A stretch of DNA of 64,000 bases from the NCBI GenBank assembly GCA_007644065.1, contig VJWN01000021.1, positions 448,271 to 512,270 on the forward strand, in the 5' to 3' direction. Below, piece after piece: positions 37,087 through 51,026 of this stretch. Under the pieces are notes generated by a model that saw only the letters and a list, made by a program, of their open reading frames with translations, was not told where the DNA came from and did not search any database. Each line of letters opens with the position of its first letter. Within the stretch, counting starts at the first letter, position 1. The translations under genes were made by a program, and so were the position numbers. The DNA is from Margaritispora aquatica (taxonomy: Eukaryota; Ascomycota; Leotiomycetes; Helotiales; Discinellaceae).

Positions 37087-40000
37087 TTCCAAATTCAACC
37101 TTCCAATATTCCTTCAGAGACAACCTTCACGCTTACCTTCTTTTGGGCGTTGGTCGGCTCTTCCTTCGGGCTCTGCAGATCTATTCCACCCACGGGAAAT
37201 GGAAGGCTTGGAGGTTGGAGACTTGGGAGTGGATGGGGAAGTATTTGCGCTTCTCTATGCAGTGCTGATGTGTCATGACGGCAAAACCCAAGTTGGATCA
37301 CCCACCCATCACACCAAAATTATTGTAAACCAATCTCCGAGCCAATCCTTTGTTCTTCCAGACTGGCGACAGAAGCCGATTCCACAACCTCTGGGAACCT
37401 TGGGGTGAAAAATCTTTGCCAATCAGGAGATACGAGCACGGAGCAGCATGCCTCGTCCAGTCAAGCACGAAGCTGCGCCCGAGGCATGTCGTTGCGAATG
37501 GCAATGGCGATACAAATGCCCTGTCAAGGATTCAAAGTCATTCGAGAAATCTCCAGTTATTTCCCGCTTTGCTCCAATCAGTGCAACGTTCACGAGAGAG
37601 TGAGGCTGTCCTGGATACCTCATTATCATGGTGATTGGTTCGACCTGCATTGCTCGGCATGGCAGTGTGACAGAGGCGCTTTGCTGTGCATTGGTGGCGT
37701 TGAGGTAAAAACGAGTGACAGGGTGCAAGGCCCGGTAGAACAAGGCAAATCAATTTCGAGAACTTCTGAAGGTGGGTCAAGACAGTTTGAACAATCCAAT
37801 TTCTATGCAATCTGGAACTAGACTTGAAGTCGTTTGGCTGCCGTCAAGATCCCGCTTGCCTAAGGCCATATGTAGCTAGATTTCAAAGACTCATGCCTAT
37901 CAAAGGTTCCACTTCATGGGAGTGTAATCCAATGAGAGACGCTAGAATATACCATCGGCTTGATGCTCTCACAACTTTGCCGATGTCTACACCATCTTGG
38001 TGATCACAGCCTCGCTGGGCAAGCTGCATTCGTCGCTCATACTTTTCAAAATGTCTGCATAAATCCACGTCATGGTCAAGAAGGCTAGATGTCTAGATGT
38101 TGCTAGATTTCCACCACCGCCTCTGCCAACCTGCTGAACCGAGCAATACAAAGAAGCGTAAGGCATTCGGGGCCTCGTACAAACTCGGATTCGGTGAACA
38201 ACCGAAAGATTCCTCAGCTTTCATGTTCATGCTTCAAAAAGGATTCTTGAAAAAGCAAACATAAGGACGGGGCCATCTGTACTCGGTACCAGCCGGCGAA
38301 ATGCGAAGCATTTACACCTCATGTGTTGAGGAAAAGCTGCACCGGACAAGGCTCTGGTTCAAGCAATTAAAGTGAGCCGTTCACAGCCGTTTATAAAACC
38401 AAACGTTCAAAAGAACCCCTGAAACTCACCGCCAGTCCCAATGAAGGCCCTGAAATATATTGACAACAAGCTGGGCTTGGGCCAATTGCACCCCAGGAAA
38501 TGTGACATCGTCCAAGCAAAGCAATCAATCGTGCGGAGGTAATCAATCTTTTATCCACAAGGTTTGTGCGATTATTGGTGTCTGTGTGGAACAGTATATT
38601 GAAATAATGAAGCCATTTATGGTCCCGGCTCTAACCTTTGTCTTGCTTGCAATTGCATATTGTGGGCATTTTGCTTGGGAATTTATTCAGGCTGTATGTA
38701 TGTAAGGTACCTTGTACAAACACTGTTGCAGTATTGGTATTAGAGTATGCATGGGCAAGGGAAGAAGGGATGAGATGCCAAACAGGATCGTTGTGGACGA
38801 TCATCCTTCCAAAGCACAACCTGAAATCAGGAGGCGAGGAGAGTGGCAAACAAGGGCTCCTTTCCTTTCACCGAGGTGCTCTTTTACGAGAGCTCGCTTG
38901 GCGAAAAAGAAAGGGGGCTGATCACATGATCATTCCCCGAATCTGTTGTTGACCGTGCTTCACCCACAGAGCCGTGCACAAGTCCAACTCCAGATCTTTG
39001 ACAACTATTTCCAGCCTTTCTGAACTTTGCTCCCGGACGTGTTGGATGATGTACATGTACAACAACAGAAGCGTCTTGCCTCCCGTGTGGTCAGGTCAGG
39101 GCAAGATCTATCCACTTCTCGCGCGGCTGGATAAGTACGTCCTTCTGTATCTCAACATCTTGCACCCCAATCCACCCGAATCTAGGTAACACCGTGCTAC
39201 CGAGCCTGAGTTGAAATCTGACAGCTTGATCTCAGCCAGTGTTAGCCAGTGCAGTCAAGTCCTCACACATCTAGAACAATACGCATGAGCGATCCGCCTA
39301 GCGATCCATACCACGGACTCCTATTATTGCTGTTCCCGCCTGGCTAATGCTGTCAGCTCAAGAAGCAAGTCCCAGCCTCGTCAGTCACACCAGGTCACCA
39401 ACCTTCTTCTCCTTGCCGAGAGAGCCTGGAGCTGACTGGAGCTGAGATGTCTTCATTAGCTCTTGTGCGACGACGATTGGCCAGAGCGAGAAGCATACGC
39501 ATGTGACGAGATGTTTGTTCTGACCAAAGTATGCACGTGCTAATGCCGTGCTTAGCACATGGATGTTGGACTTCCTTTCCTTTTGATCGTGAGATGAGGT
39601 TATTTCCAGGTCTTAACGTCCCTGCATTTGCATCTTCAGAAGCAATTCGTCAATATTCAATGGTCATCATGCCGATGCACCAACATATTGAGCTTATTCT
39701 GCATCTGTGCTCACGCTCGAGCAGCACAAAGCCACAAGCACCACTCGAAAAAGGAATGGAGATATTGAGGTAAACGCTCGGCAAGAACTCCCGATGCGTA
39801 ACCTTCTGCATCTGGGGCCGACCAAAGCATAAGAAGCAGAATCCGTGACGGTCACGAAAATAAAAGTAAGGTCCCTCATCTGCGGCCACGACATTGCATT
39901 CTGCGCGCTTCGCAAAACGCAAGCGCGACTAGGTTCTCCGCATTGTTGTTCTCGTTCTTTGCTAAACAGCAACAACTCTATCCTCATGCCCAAATGCATG

Positions 40001-40600
40001 CAAGCAAGGGAGATGCTTTCAAGCTTAACTTTACCGCCGTGCCAGAATAAGTTTTCTACGTGCCTCATCTGCTCCTCTGTGCGCCGTGTGGAGACCCGTG
40101 AGAAGTTCTGTTTTTAGTTTGGAGATCGTACATGCCGCGGGCGTGCCTCATCGTGGCATGAAGTTGGAGATTTTATCGGCAACTCAAAGATGCATTGACG
40201 GTTTTGGGTTTAGAGAATGAACTCGAAAAGCTCTTCTTCTTGTTTATTGACTTGCAGTTTCGCACTTTCGCATTTTGTACGGGGAGGCTCCTCCGTGAAG
40301 TCTATTTCTGTCCTCGGATGGATCTGGAAGTGCGCCTAGGTCTAACTTTTCTCGTCATCTCTTCATTGTTTCTCATGAGGGTTGTTGAGATGACCTCAGA
40401 CACGATTTGTTTGGTTCGAACCACCGAGTTTAGGTGGAAGCCTTACCTTCCTCGAAATCCTTCGTTCAAATCTTTTCCTCAATAAGAATCTTAAATACAG
40501 CTCTTCTCATTCGCTCGCTAAGCATCATCATCCTTCATCCATCACGAACAACAAAGGAAGCTTACCTCAGCACGAAACCAAGATGACTTTACAGCCATTC

Positions 40601-40626
40601 GGATTCCAAGGATTCCAAGGATTCCC
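40601..40626. repeat. 9 bp tandem repeat, GGATTCCAA
   Basis: Two exact copies of GGATTCCAA at 40601-40609 and 40610-40618, followed by a partial third copy (GGATTCCC). Confidence 0.9.
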
Positions 40627-41194
40627 ATCTGAAATCCAATCGTATGAAACAAGCAGCCTCATTCGTCTTGAAGCTTACCCATATGTTTTGTTTCAAAACA
40701 CGTTGACACCATGAGAAGGAAACCCACAGGCCACAACGCAAACAAGTCAAACAAGCATGATCGCTCCACCTGAAGCCATAAACCAACCCAACTAAAGCCT
40801 GCCAACCCAGTACATTAAGCAGAGTGCAAGATCCACAAACCTTCGTCAGGCCGTTCTGCTGGCTTGTAGTCGACGGACGGAGCGGAAATGACGTGAGTGA
40901 AAACGTTGATCCACGACCAAAGTGCCAGCGCACTCGCTCTCTTTAGCCTCATTTTGGTTGGAGCATAGAGGGTCCTAGTGGTACCTGCGTGCGAAGCACC
41001 TTCGAGATGTGTTCCTGTGTACCTGCTGTTTTTCGTGTACCTGACTTCGTGTACCATTGTCCATTTTAGGTGCTTATGATGTTGTACGGAATACCTGTGA
41101 TGATCCTCAATCTCCCTCAAAAACGTACGGCGCTTGCTTAAGATCCTATTCATACCCTGGCTCAAAATAGCCTCGAGTCTTTACCTAAACCACA

Positions 41195-41803
41195 ATGTCT
41201 TCAGCGACGCCAACCTCAAGCCTGACACCAGACCTTTCACAGTCTTCACCACTTCCTCCTCCCACATCCGACGCAGCTGTCGCAACAGCGCTCTTTCTCA
41301 CGTCTCCTCGACCGACTGATCCTTTCCTACGCTCTCATATCCCCGAGCAGACTCTATATCGCAGCGGCGAGGCCCCAAACAGAATGTCTGTCTTTGGCTT
41401 CTTGTCTTCACAGCCCTCACCTCCACAGTACAGCAATGCCCATGCAAGGTATACACCACCGCCGTACAAAGCACCACTAGATATCCAGCCATCACCTCTA
41501 TCCTCTCATCCGATGCCTCCGCCCCCAATTTATAGGACCCCAAGCTCGGAAGAAGGGAGTCCGAGACCTTCGATGACTGAGCCGCCGCGGTACTCCAGCC
41601 AGGTTGAGCGAGAGAGGGAGAGGCAGAGGAAGCTGAATAGGCATAGTATCGTGAAGGATCAGATGGTGGAGACCAGCTCGGATGGTGAACCAGATCGGGT
41701 AGTGGGAGAAGGAAAGGCGAGGAGAAAGAGAGAGGAAGGGGATGAGCCGAAAGGAGAGGACGGGTGTTGTGGCTGTTTTTGGTTGGGTCGAACTCCTCAG
41801 TAA
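41195..41803 (+). CDS. proline-rich hypothetical protein with Cys-cluster C-terminus
   Basis: Single-exon frame of 202 residues starting at the ATG of MSSATPTSSLTPDL. I do not recognise a family. The first 130 residues are rich in Pro and Ser, with PPPY-like stretches (RYTPPPYKAPLD, PPPPIYRTP) that could bind WW or SH3 domains. A charged helix-like segment follows (VERERERQRKLNRHS), then a basic/acidic stretch. The protein ends GCCGCFWLGRTPQ. Such a terminal Cys cluster is a typical S-palmitoylation signal, so peripheral attachment to a membrane is plausible. There are no transmembrane segments and no signal peptide. A TPP/SP-rich composition also suggests phosphorylation. Its role is unknown. 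Confidence 0.7.
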   Translation: MSSATPTSSLTPDLSQSSPLPPPTSDAAVATALFLTSPRPTDPFLRSHIPEQTLYRSGEAPNRMSVFGFLSSQPSPPQYSNAHARYTPPPYKAPLDIQPSPLSSHPMPPPPIYRTPSSEEGSPRPSMTEPPRYSSQVERERERQRKLNRHSIVKDQMVETSSDGEPDRVVGEGKARRKREEGDEPKGEDGCCGCFWLGRTPQ

Positions 41804-41848
41804 TGGAGCATCTTTAGATCCTCTTAGGTCTTGTCCGAATATGGGTCT

Positions 41849-41884
41849 GGGAGTTTGGAAGGACTAGGGAGTTTGGAAGGACCA
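41849..41884. repeat. 18 bp tandem duplication
   Basis: Two adjacent 18 bp units, GGGAGTTTGGAAGGACTA and the same with one change (C for T), 45 bp after the stop of the proline-rich gene. Confidence 0.9.
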
Positions 41885-42189
41885 GGAAAACAAAAGCTAA
41901 TCCTTCCGGTGGTATGTGGAGATCAGGCATGGTAATCAATATATGAGTGCTTAGTCCGTACTTGTATTGGTAATGGCTTCGGATGAAGAATCGGTTGATA
42001 GTAATTAGATATCTACAGTGGGAAAAGGTGGGCATGGTGTGGTCTAAAGCTGCTGTGAACTGGTTACAGCTTGGCGAGAGTTGGATTTAGGGGAATAATT
42101 TGCATGATTTTTCCTTCACATCTATGAGCATCATCGCGCTTGAGTTAAGCAATTCTAAAATAGCAAAACTCTAATGTTAACAACGGTTC

Positions 42190-42492
42190 CTATCTGGATT
42201 GAGAAAATGTTGTTTGTAAATCGTCTACAAGCGAAGAGAACTTTTTTCCATGGATGAAGACAGTACCACTTGAACAATCTTTAACAGTCTGAACCTCCAG
42301 TTCATCTGATAGCATATCAATGGTGAAGCTATCTTTCTTATTCAAGCCTCTAGTTTGTTCATGGTTATATATAAGTAAGAATTTTAAAATCGCAATGACT
42401 ACACAAGAAAAGAGGAATATTTCATATATAAAAGGATTTCTCGATATAAGCTCCTTGATTTCATTGATGCTTAGACTCATTAAGACTTTCAT
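42190..42492 (-). CDS. possible small single-pass membrane protein
   Basis: ATG-initiated frame of 100 residues in AT-rich sequence. A central hydrophobic stretch (YEIFLFSCVVIAILKFLLIY, about residues 23-42) could cross a membrane. The remainder is hydrophilic. I recognise no family, and no neighbouring exon or promoter supports it, so it may be chance. Confidence 0.25.
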   Translation of the reverse strand: MKVLMSLSINEIKELISRNPFIYEIFLFSCVVIAILKFLLIYNHEQTRGLNKKDSFTIDMLSDELEVQTVKDCSSGTVFIHGKKFSSLVDDLQTTFSQSR

Positions 42493-44235
42493 AACTTAAC
42501 AGACGTGCTCAATCTTCTTTACGTGCGTTGATTTTAGTTCTTTCTTATTGTGTATTCTCTGTTACAAAATTCTGGTATTAATATATTCTTGGAACTTTCG
42601 GAATTTAACCACTCTACGAGTTCAATGACACACCCAACGATAAGGAACAGAATAAATAGACTCGCAGATATTGAAAACCTCTCGGATCGCGATATGTTAG
42701 AAGTTCTCCTGTACCATGTATCTCTCAATGACAATTTTACTTTCTGGCTATGAACTTGCTAAGCGAACACCTTCCTTCAACCAAGAATGCGAAGCTCAAA
42801 CTGTCGGTGTTTTGGTCGATATGCTTTTAGTAACGATAAATATGAAAGTAGAGCCATGTTGAGTCTCGAAGAGGTATAGGAAAATGTTTGTGCTATGAAT
42901 CGGTAAGGACGAGAGATGAGAAAAGTGATAGTTTTCGTCTACAACATAATGGATCGCCCCCTTATGGAACAGTGGTAGCTTCCTGAATAACATAGAAAGG
43001 TTCCGAATAGCAAGCCAGATCTCTATATAAGCTACTACTACTGCCAAACTCTTCAAGCTCCATGCTGACCTATCCACCAACCATCATGTCATCTCCCTTT
43101 CTCCTCCTCCTCTCCTCTAAGATCATCACCTCACCACCTCACGAATCCATCATGGCATCGACGCTCACCTTGATTCCCACCCGTTCGCCTTCCATCTTAA
43201 AAATACCGGCATCGCACATCAAACTGCATAATCAGCCCGAACACCCTACAGATGACTTGACGCTTCCCATTCCGCGAGTGAACCCCACCTCCTGGTAGAA
43301 CTTAAAATACAGGATTAGAACGGCTCACCACTGTCCTGGCCTTGGAGAGTCTAGCAGAACTCGCTGGATGTCTTGATGATGTCGTTGAGGAACGTGGCAT
43401 GCGTTGGAATCGAGTTGGCGATGGCGACACATATATCGCACATGGGGCGTAGATGACGCCTTGATATAACATAATTCATTCGTTTGTTAAGATAATAAGC
43501 ACATGTGCCAACAGTGAGGAGAGAGAGAGGACCGCAGAGATAAATTTCCAGTTTAGCGACTGGTATTAGTTTGAGTGCGTTATGCTCAAACAATCAGGCA
43601 GAGCCAGGAATCAATTCATGGCCAATCCTAGGTGTTGCTATCTAAATCTGCAATCAACAATCTTTGCAATTCTCTATCAACAACACAGACTCTTGCAACA
43701 GAGCTGAACTCTAGTATCTGGAGGTCTCCGAGTGACACCGGTTCTTCCTCGATCTCTGATCGAGGACAATTTGGTCAATCAATACGTCATTAGATTAGTT
43801 GGCGGCATGTTAGGTGGACCAGGGATTCTCTTGTGAAATAATGGGGCTGAACGGAAAGGACAAGATTTGTGTTGCACCTAGGGCAAGGGAGAACCAAGAA
43901 TTTTACTTTGAAGCTCAACCCCCTAAAGCGAGATTATGTTGAAGGAAACAAAGAATACATTAGAGGAAGGAAAGCTGGAACATAGCCTGAAACCTACAAT
44001 GTACCATCTCTAGGCACGTGTATTTCTCTGGATGCTCGTGCTCGTGCTCATCAAAAATTCACTCTATGTATGTTGCTTTTGCATGCCGTTTCGATTTGTT
44101 TCTAGTCTAATTTTAATTCTATAGCTTCGAGTCGAACATGCCACACCCATTACGAGCATAACACCGGCTTCCAAACGTCTAATTGCTATCAACAGCTCGA
44201 AGTTGGAAGAGTTGGTGTCGCGCACCCCCAAAGGC

Positions 44236-46987
<2,752 letters not shown>

Positions 46988-47454
46988 TCTGCAGTATTGA
47001 GACTGATAGAACTCTGCCTTAAAACGTGAACAAGTTATGTTAGCCAAAGCTCGACTTGTACAGTCTCAATGTGAGAAGAGCCCAACCAAGTATCTATCGT
47101 CTCTGGATATGGATTCAACGCATGTCTAGACGTATTGGATCTGCGAGTAAGAGGGCTTGGGCGTTTAATATGTGAAGTAACAAGAAGGTTTGTTCATAGA
47201 TCGTGGTTGACTTCACTGGCATGATCTTTCCAAGATTCAAACTGTTGATTTCGAGAATGACGGGAAGGCGCAACCTCAGCCGCCAGTCCTGATTGACGCT
47301 AGCGCTAAAATATGCCGACAGTGCAAAAGCCTCGCAAAGTCTCATCACCCCGCCATTATTGATAAACATCCCACCATAACGAGTCAGACTCTACAAATTC
47401 CAGCATATCGACATCTGCAAACCTTCGTCTCTTAACCGCAAGACTACATTTAAA
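46988..47454. promoter_or_regulatory. divergent promoter region, prp4 and TMA7 genes
   Basis: A 467 bp spacer lies between the two start codons of oppositely oriented housekeeping genes and must include both promoters. No specific sites recognised. Confidence 0.55.
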
Positions 47455-47769
47455 ATGGGAGGAGCCGACAGAGCTGGTGAGTATTGTGAAAGGCAAGGGT
47501 GTATTTGTCATTAATTCTTTCTGCAGGTGGTAAGGCAAAGCCTTTGAAGGCCCCGAAGAAAGCCCCAAAAGCAGAATTAGATGAGGAGGACAAGGCTTTC
47601 CAGGAAAAGCAGAAAGCTGGTGGGTAGAACCACGCATATTTTGCGAAACAATATGGTTAACTCTACCACAGATGCCAAGGCGAAGGCTGAGATGGCAGCA
47701 AAGGCCAAGGGAAGCAAAGGTCCTCTAAACACTGGATCACAGGGAATCAAGAAGAGTGGAAAGAAATGA
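47455..47769 (+). CDS. TMA7: translation machinery-associated protein 7
   Basis: Small ribosome-associated protein, 70 residues, widely conserved in eukaryotes (CCDC72 in animals). Three exons, 47455-47476, 47527-47619 and 47672-47769, are joined across introns of 50 and 52 bp. The first exon is only 22 bp, so ORF-based prediction misses the start. The product matches the family along its length: an early GGKAKPLKAPKK, then DEEDKAFQEKQKADAKAK, and the diagnostic end GIKKSGKK. Highly charged, Lys- and Ala-rich, without other domains. Its biochemical role in translation is not well defined even in yeast. Confidence 0.95.
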
Positions 47770-48331
47770 GAGGTCTCGGTAGTGCGGGCAGAATTGAATG
47801 GCTAAAACCCATAGGCATGGAGAACAGGCGTTAGGATTGGGCAGATGCATACCTCTATACTTTGCTTTGTGTAAGCAAAATCGACCATATCGCGAATACA
47901 CGATCTTCTAGTGTTACATAAAGCACATAGACGATATACATCCCATGGAGGTATCGGTCATGCGATCGGTTTATCCTAAGACGTTCCCCTGAACACTAAC
48001 GTCATTTCTTTCGATATCTACGATTATGTCGTTTGCCCACAAACACAAAACCACCTCAATGCACAAAACGATATGGTTTTCCCTGACAAGGTTTGGAGTA
48101 TGTTACCGGGTGCTGGGTGCACGTCACTCAGACTTATGTGAGTGCTCTGAACATTCGGCCAACCAATAATTACCATGCTGGATTTGTAGCTCAAAGTCTG
48201 GTTAGTCTTGACTGGATCGCAAATTTATGCTAGAACATTACCATGAACTCTGTGGTTTTCGAATTGGAAAATAGGAGCACAGATCAAGCTGTTATTTTTC
48301 TCCCTTCAAATTCTTTTCATTTCCCGTCTCA
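47770..48331. other. convergent intergenic spacer
   Basis: Lies between the TMA7 stop and the 3' end of the first Kre9/Knh1-like copy. Nothing recognised. Confidence 0.55.
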
Positions 48332-49480
48332 TCATCCCATCTCAAAAACTCCTTTAGCAATTTTCCTTCTGGCTTCTAGCCCCTCCCTCTCGTTACCCCC
48401 AATCTCAACAGGCGGAGCTAATGTTTCCCCAGCCAGTTCCGTGGCCCTCCTCCTCCCTTTCAGTTCATGTCTTTCCTCCTCATCCAAAGGTAAAGCCGAA
48501 AGCTCAGCTCTATCGCCTAGATGCACAGTAGGCTTTTCCGCAGAATTATGTCTTGCAAAGCGCGTACCATACCAGAACGCGAATGCAATTGCTCTAAGAA
48601 TCACAAGAGCACCTAGTGCAGCTCCAACCCCTATCCCTGCTTTGACACCACTTGATAGCCCCGAGTCAGGTTGAGGTGTGGAAGTGGTGGATGGTATTGA
48701 CTGAGAGCTTGCGAAGCTGGTTAGAGATTGGCTAGCTAGGGCAATGGTTGCCAAGTTGGTACTGGATGACTGAGACGAAGCTGAACCTGTACCAGAGCTG
48801 GTCATTGAGCTAGGTGTCGAAGGTTGAGTTGTTGATGAAGTCGGAGGGGCGTTACTGGTCATTGAAGAGGAGGCCTACTGAGGCACCACCTGGGTTGTTG
48901 AAGGAGGTGGGGCTTGTACTGAGGTGCTCTTGATTGGCGTTGCAGTAGTTGGAGTAGGACCCGTGGATATGACAACAGTCTTAGTAGAAACAAAACGAGT
49001 TGCTACTGCTGAGGAAACGACAGCACCAGATACGATATTGAATGGAAAGCTCCACTGGAGGATTGTCGGATTGGAATCCAATGACAGCTGAAGCCCATAA
49101 ACCCCAAATATCTGGATGTTAGATGGGATGTTCCAATTGTACTTCCCATTCGCTAAGGCAATGCCAGCTTCACGATCATCAGCAGATTTTTTCACGTTTC
49201 GAAGTCTATAACTTACTGCCAATAAGTTGTCCCAAACTCAAAGTCGAAGCTGAGCCTCCTTGCAACAGTGTGAGAGAACCAGTGCCACTGTATTTAGTAG
49301 GTGGAGACCAAGCAATTGCGTAAGTTGAGCCAGCAGTCATTGTATCGCCCTTGCTGGTTGGAACCGAACTGGGCAGAAGTCCGCAGTGGGAACTTCAGCG
49401 GAAGAAAGCGCTACCAGAGCAAATATCAGCAGAGTATGGACCCTCACACCTGGTATATAGAAGCAACGTCCAATCGACAT
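48332..49480 (-). pseudogene. Kre9/Knh1-like membrane-anchored wall protein, copy 1 (interrupted)
   Basis: Secreted protein of the Kre9/Knh1-like, Ser/Thr-rich type, a group linked to beta-1,6-glucan and wall assembly. It starts at the ATG of MSIGRCFYIPG (49480), with a signal peptide ending about ALVALSSA. Near 49372 the frame breaks: up to FC the reading is in one frame (stop TGA at 49337-49339), and from SSVPTSKGDTMTAGSTYAIAW it is in another, as if one base were missing. A 49 bp intron (49168-49216) follows. After the domain comes a Thr/Ser-rich stalk with an in-frame TAG at 48875-48877. The frame then resumes with more Ser/Thr-rich stalk, a transmembrane segment (AGIGVGAALGALVILRAIAFAFWYG) and a basic cytoplasmic tail. 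Sequencing error is an alternative to real decay. Confidence 0.72.
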
Positions 49481-50026
49481 CTAAAATGCGGTCTTGATTG
49501 CGACACACTGGGGTTTATGTATTCCAGAAGCGAAGAGTGACCTCTAACCCATGGCTTGGAATTTCAATGGTGGCTGTCATCGCCACTCCAGATCTTGTCT
49601 GCTTCAAGGTGTAGCTGAATGGTGCGCAGCTAGTGTTTAAGCTTGAAAAAAGTCCGAACGAGCATGAGGGTGGTGACGTATATCACTGCATGCCACGAGT
49701 GGTGCAATGAGATGGCTGAAGATAATGAAATGGACCAAATTTGGATTTTGAGCAGCAGTGGCACCTTTTAATGAGTTGAGGAAGCATTGAAAAGGCGGCA
49801 TAGAAAATCGCATGAAATCAAACGTTAGGGTTGTGATTGTCATTTGATAATTTGGTATCGCCTAATAACAAGACTGAATCATAAGAGATTGCATTATACT
49901 TGTTCTTAATCGCACTTACGAGTTAAGTCAACCATAAAGAGCAGTTGTAAAGCCCGTCGAATTGAAAATTTGCAAAGACTTGCTTGCATTCTCTAACAAT
50001 ATTAAATATTCTTCTTTCTGCCTCTG
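49481..50026. other. spacer between the two paralogues
   Basis: 546 bp between copy 1's start and copy 2's end; probably the promoter of copy 1 and terminator of copy 2. Nothing else recognised. Confidence 0.5.
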
Positions 50027-51026
50027 TCAGCCAATTTCAAACAGCTCTCTCTCGGCCTTCCTCCTAGTTTCCAACTCTTCACCCTCACCACCAGTACTAC
50101 CAATCTCCACGGGTATAGCAACCTCCGCTTCAGCTAGCTCTGCTCTCTCATTTGCAACAACTGAGACTCCTGAGGGCTCGGCTTTGACGAAGTCATTTGA
50201 AGATGGCGTGGTAGCTCGCTTCCTGCCGAATTTCATTCCATACCAGAATGCAAACAAGACAAGACCAAGGACAATGAGAGCACCGAGTGTGGCTCCAACG
50301 CCGATCCCAGCTTTGGCACCTGTGGTGAGCCTTGTTCGTGTTTCTGGAGTGGTATTAATGCTTGGTGTTGACGAGGATAGAGAACTTGTGAAGGAAAGGC
50401 TGGAATAATGAGTTGTTTGGGATCAACCTTGAGACATAGTTCGGTTGGAGATTGATGAGGTAATTGAAGAGTCGGGGAGATGGCTTGTATTTCTGGAGGT
50501 GCTTGAGGTTTGCACCAAAGTGCTGGTAACGGAATTCGAAGCTATGATCGCGGCACTCGACGATGTGGCAGATGGGGAGGCCATAGTAGCATCTCCAGAG
50601 ACAATTACAAACGGAAAGCTCCATTGGAAAATTGTCGGATCCGTGTCCCAGGAAATTTGAATCCCGTAATATGTGTCCAACACGATGTTAGACGCAATCT
50701 CCTACTCGTAGTTATTATCTGTGATTGGAATTCCAACTTGGTGTCTATTAGCATAATTGGCTATGATTTTGAAAACATAATATGAATTCACTGTCTATGT
50801 ATCCAGAATCAACGCTCATTGCGCCTACATTAGATCCATGCATAGTAGCTATAGAAACAGTGCCATTATATATGCTGCTTGTTGTCCATTGGATTGTCCA
50901 CACTGCCCCTCTTAGGACGATATCGATTTTACTTGAAGGGACTGACATCGCGCAGAAACCAAGAGTCGGGCTCATAGCGCTAGCGGTCCCGAGCCAGACG
51001 GTTACAAGCAAGTAGGTATGATACAT
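50027..51026 (-). pseudogene. Kre9/Knh1-like membrane-anchored wall protein, copy 2 (interrupted)
   Basis: Paralogue of copy 1, 0.5 kb away in the same orientation. The start is the ATG of MYHTYLLVTVWLGTASA, a good signal peptide. GFCAMSVPSSK and AVWTIQW align with the copy 1 domain. A 55 bp intron (50737-50791) sits at the same place and phase as in copy 1. Just after it, an in-frame TAG (50702-50704) replaces the Trp of the YxWxIxSNI motif. YE-stop-EIASNIVLDTYYGIQIS lines up with YNWNIPSNIQIFGVYGLQLS of copy 1. A second in-frame stop, TGA at 50423-50425, lies in the Ser-rich stalk. The frame then continues through AGIGVGATLGALIVLGLVLF and a charged tail very like that of copy 1. As written, this gene could only encode a short secreted fragment. 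Confidence 0.75.

Larger units (their letters stand above)
35538..41194. other. 5.7 kb gene-poor region
   Basis: No confident gene. A possible small secreted protein starts at 40952 on the minus strand (45 codons): MRLKRASALALWSWINVFTH, then VISA and a hydrophilic tail. It might splice onward at a GTTTGT donor, but no downstream exon is convincing. Simple repeats here are a (TG)11 run at 36308-36329, a run of 11 C at 37076-37086 and a 9 bp tandem at 40601. The rest is unrecognised. Confidence 0.4.
41804..44235. other. intergenic region with short unassigned frames
   Basis: No recognised gene. It includes an 18 bp tandem repeat just after the proline-rich gene and a possible small membrane protein (both listed separately). 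A TATATAAG box at 43024 precedes a short plus-strand frame from 43086 (MSSPFLLLLSSK, 71 codons) that might be a small gene, but the evidence is weak. The minus-strand frame at 43351-43593 is also unrecognised. Confidence 0.4.

Noticed and set aside
36493..37821. Dense overlapping frames suggestive of a gene
   Set aside because: Frames on both strands have similar lengths, no shared splice solution and no motif; consistent with random open frames in moderately GC-rich DNA.
42534..43080. A family of small membrane proteins in tandem
   Set aside because: The extra frames at 42534 and 42796 start with TTG, share no similarity with each other, and one overlaps a TATA-like promoter element.
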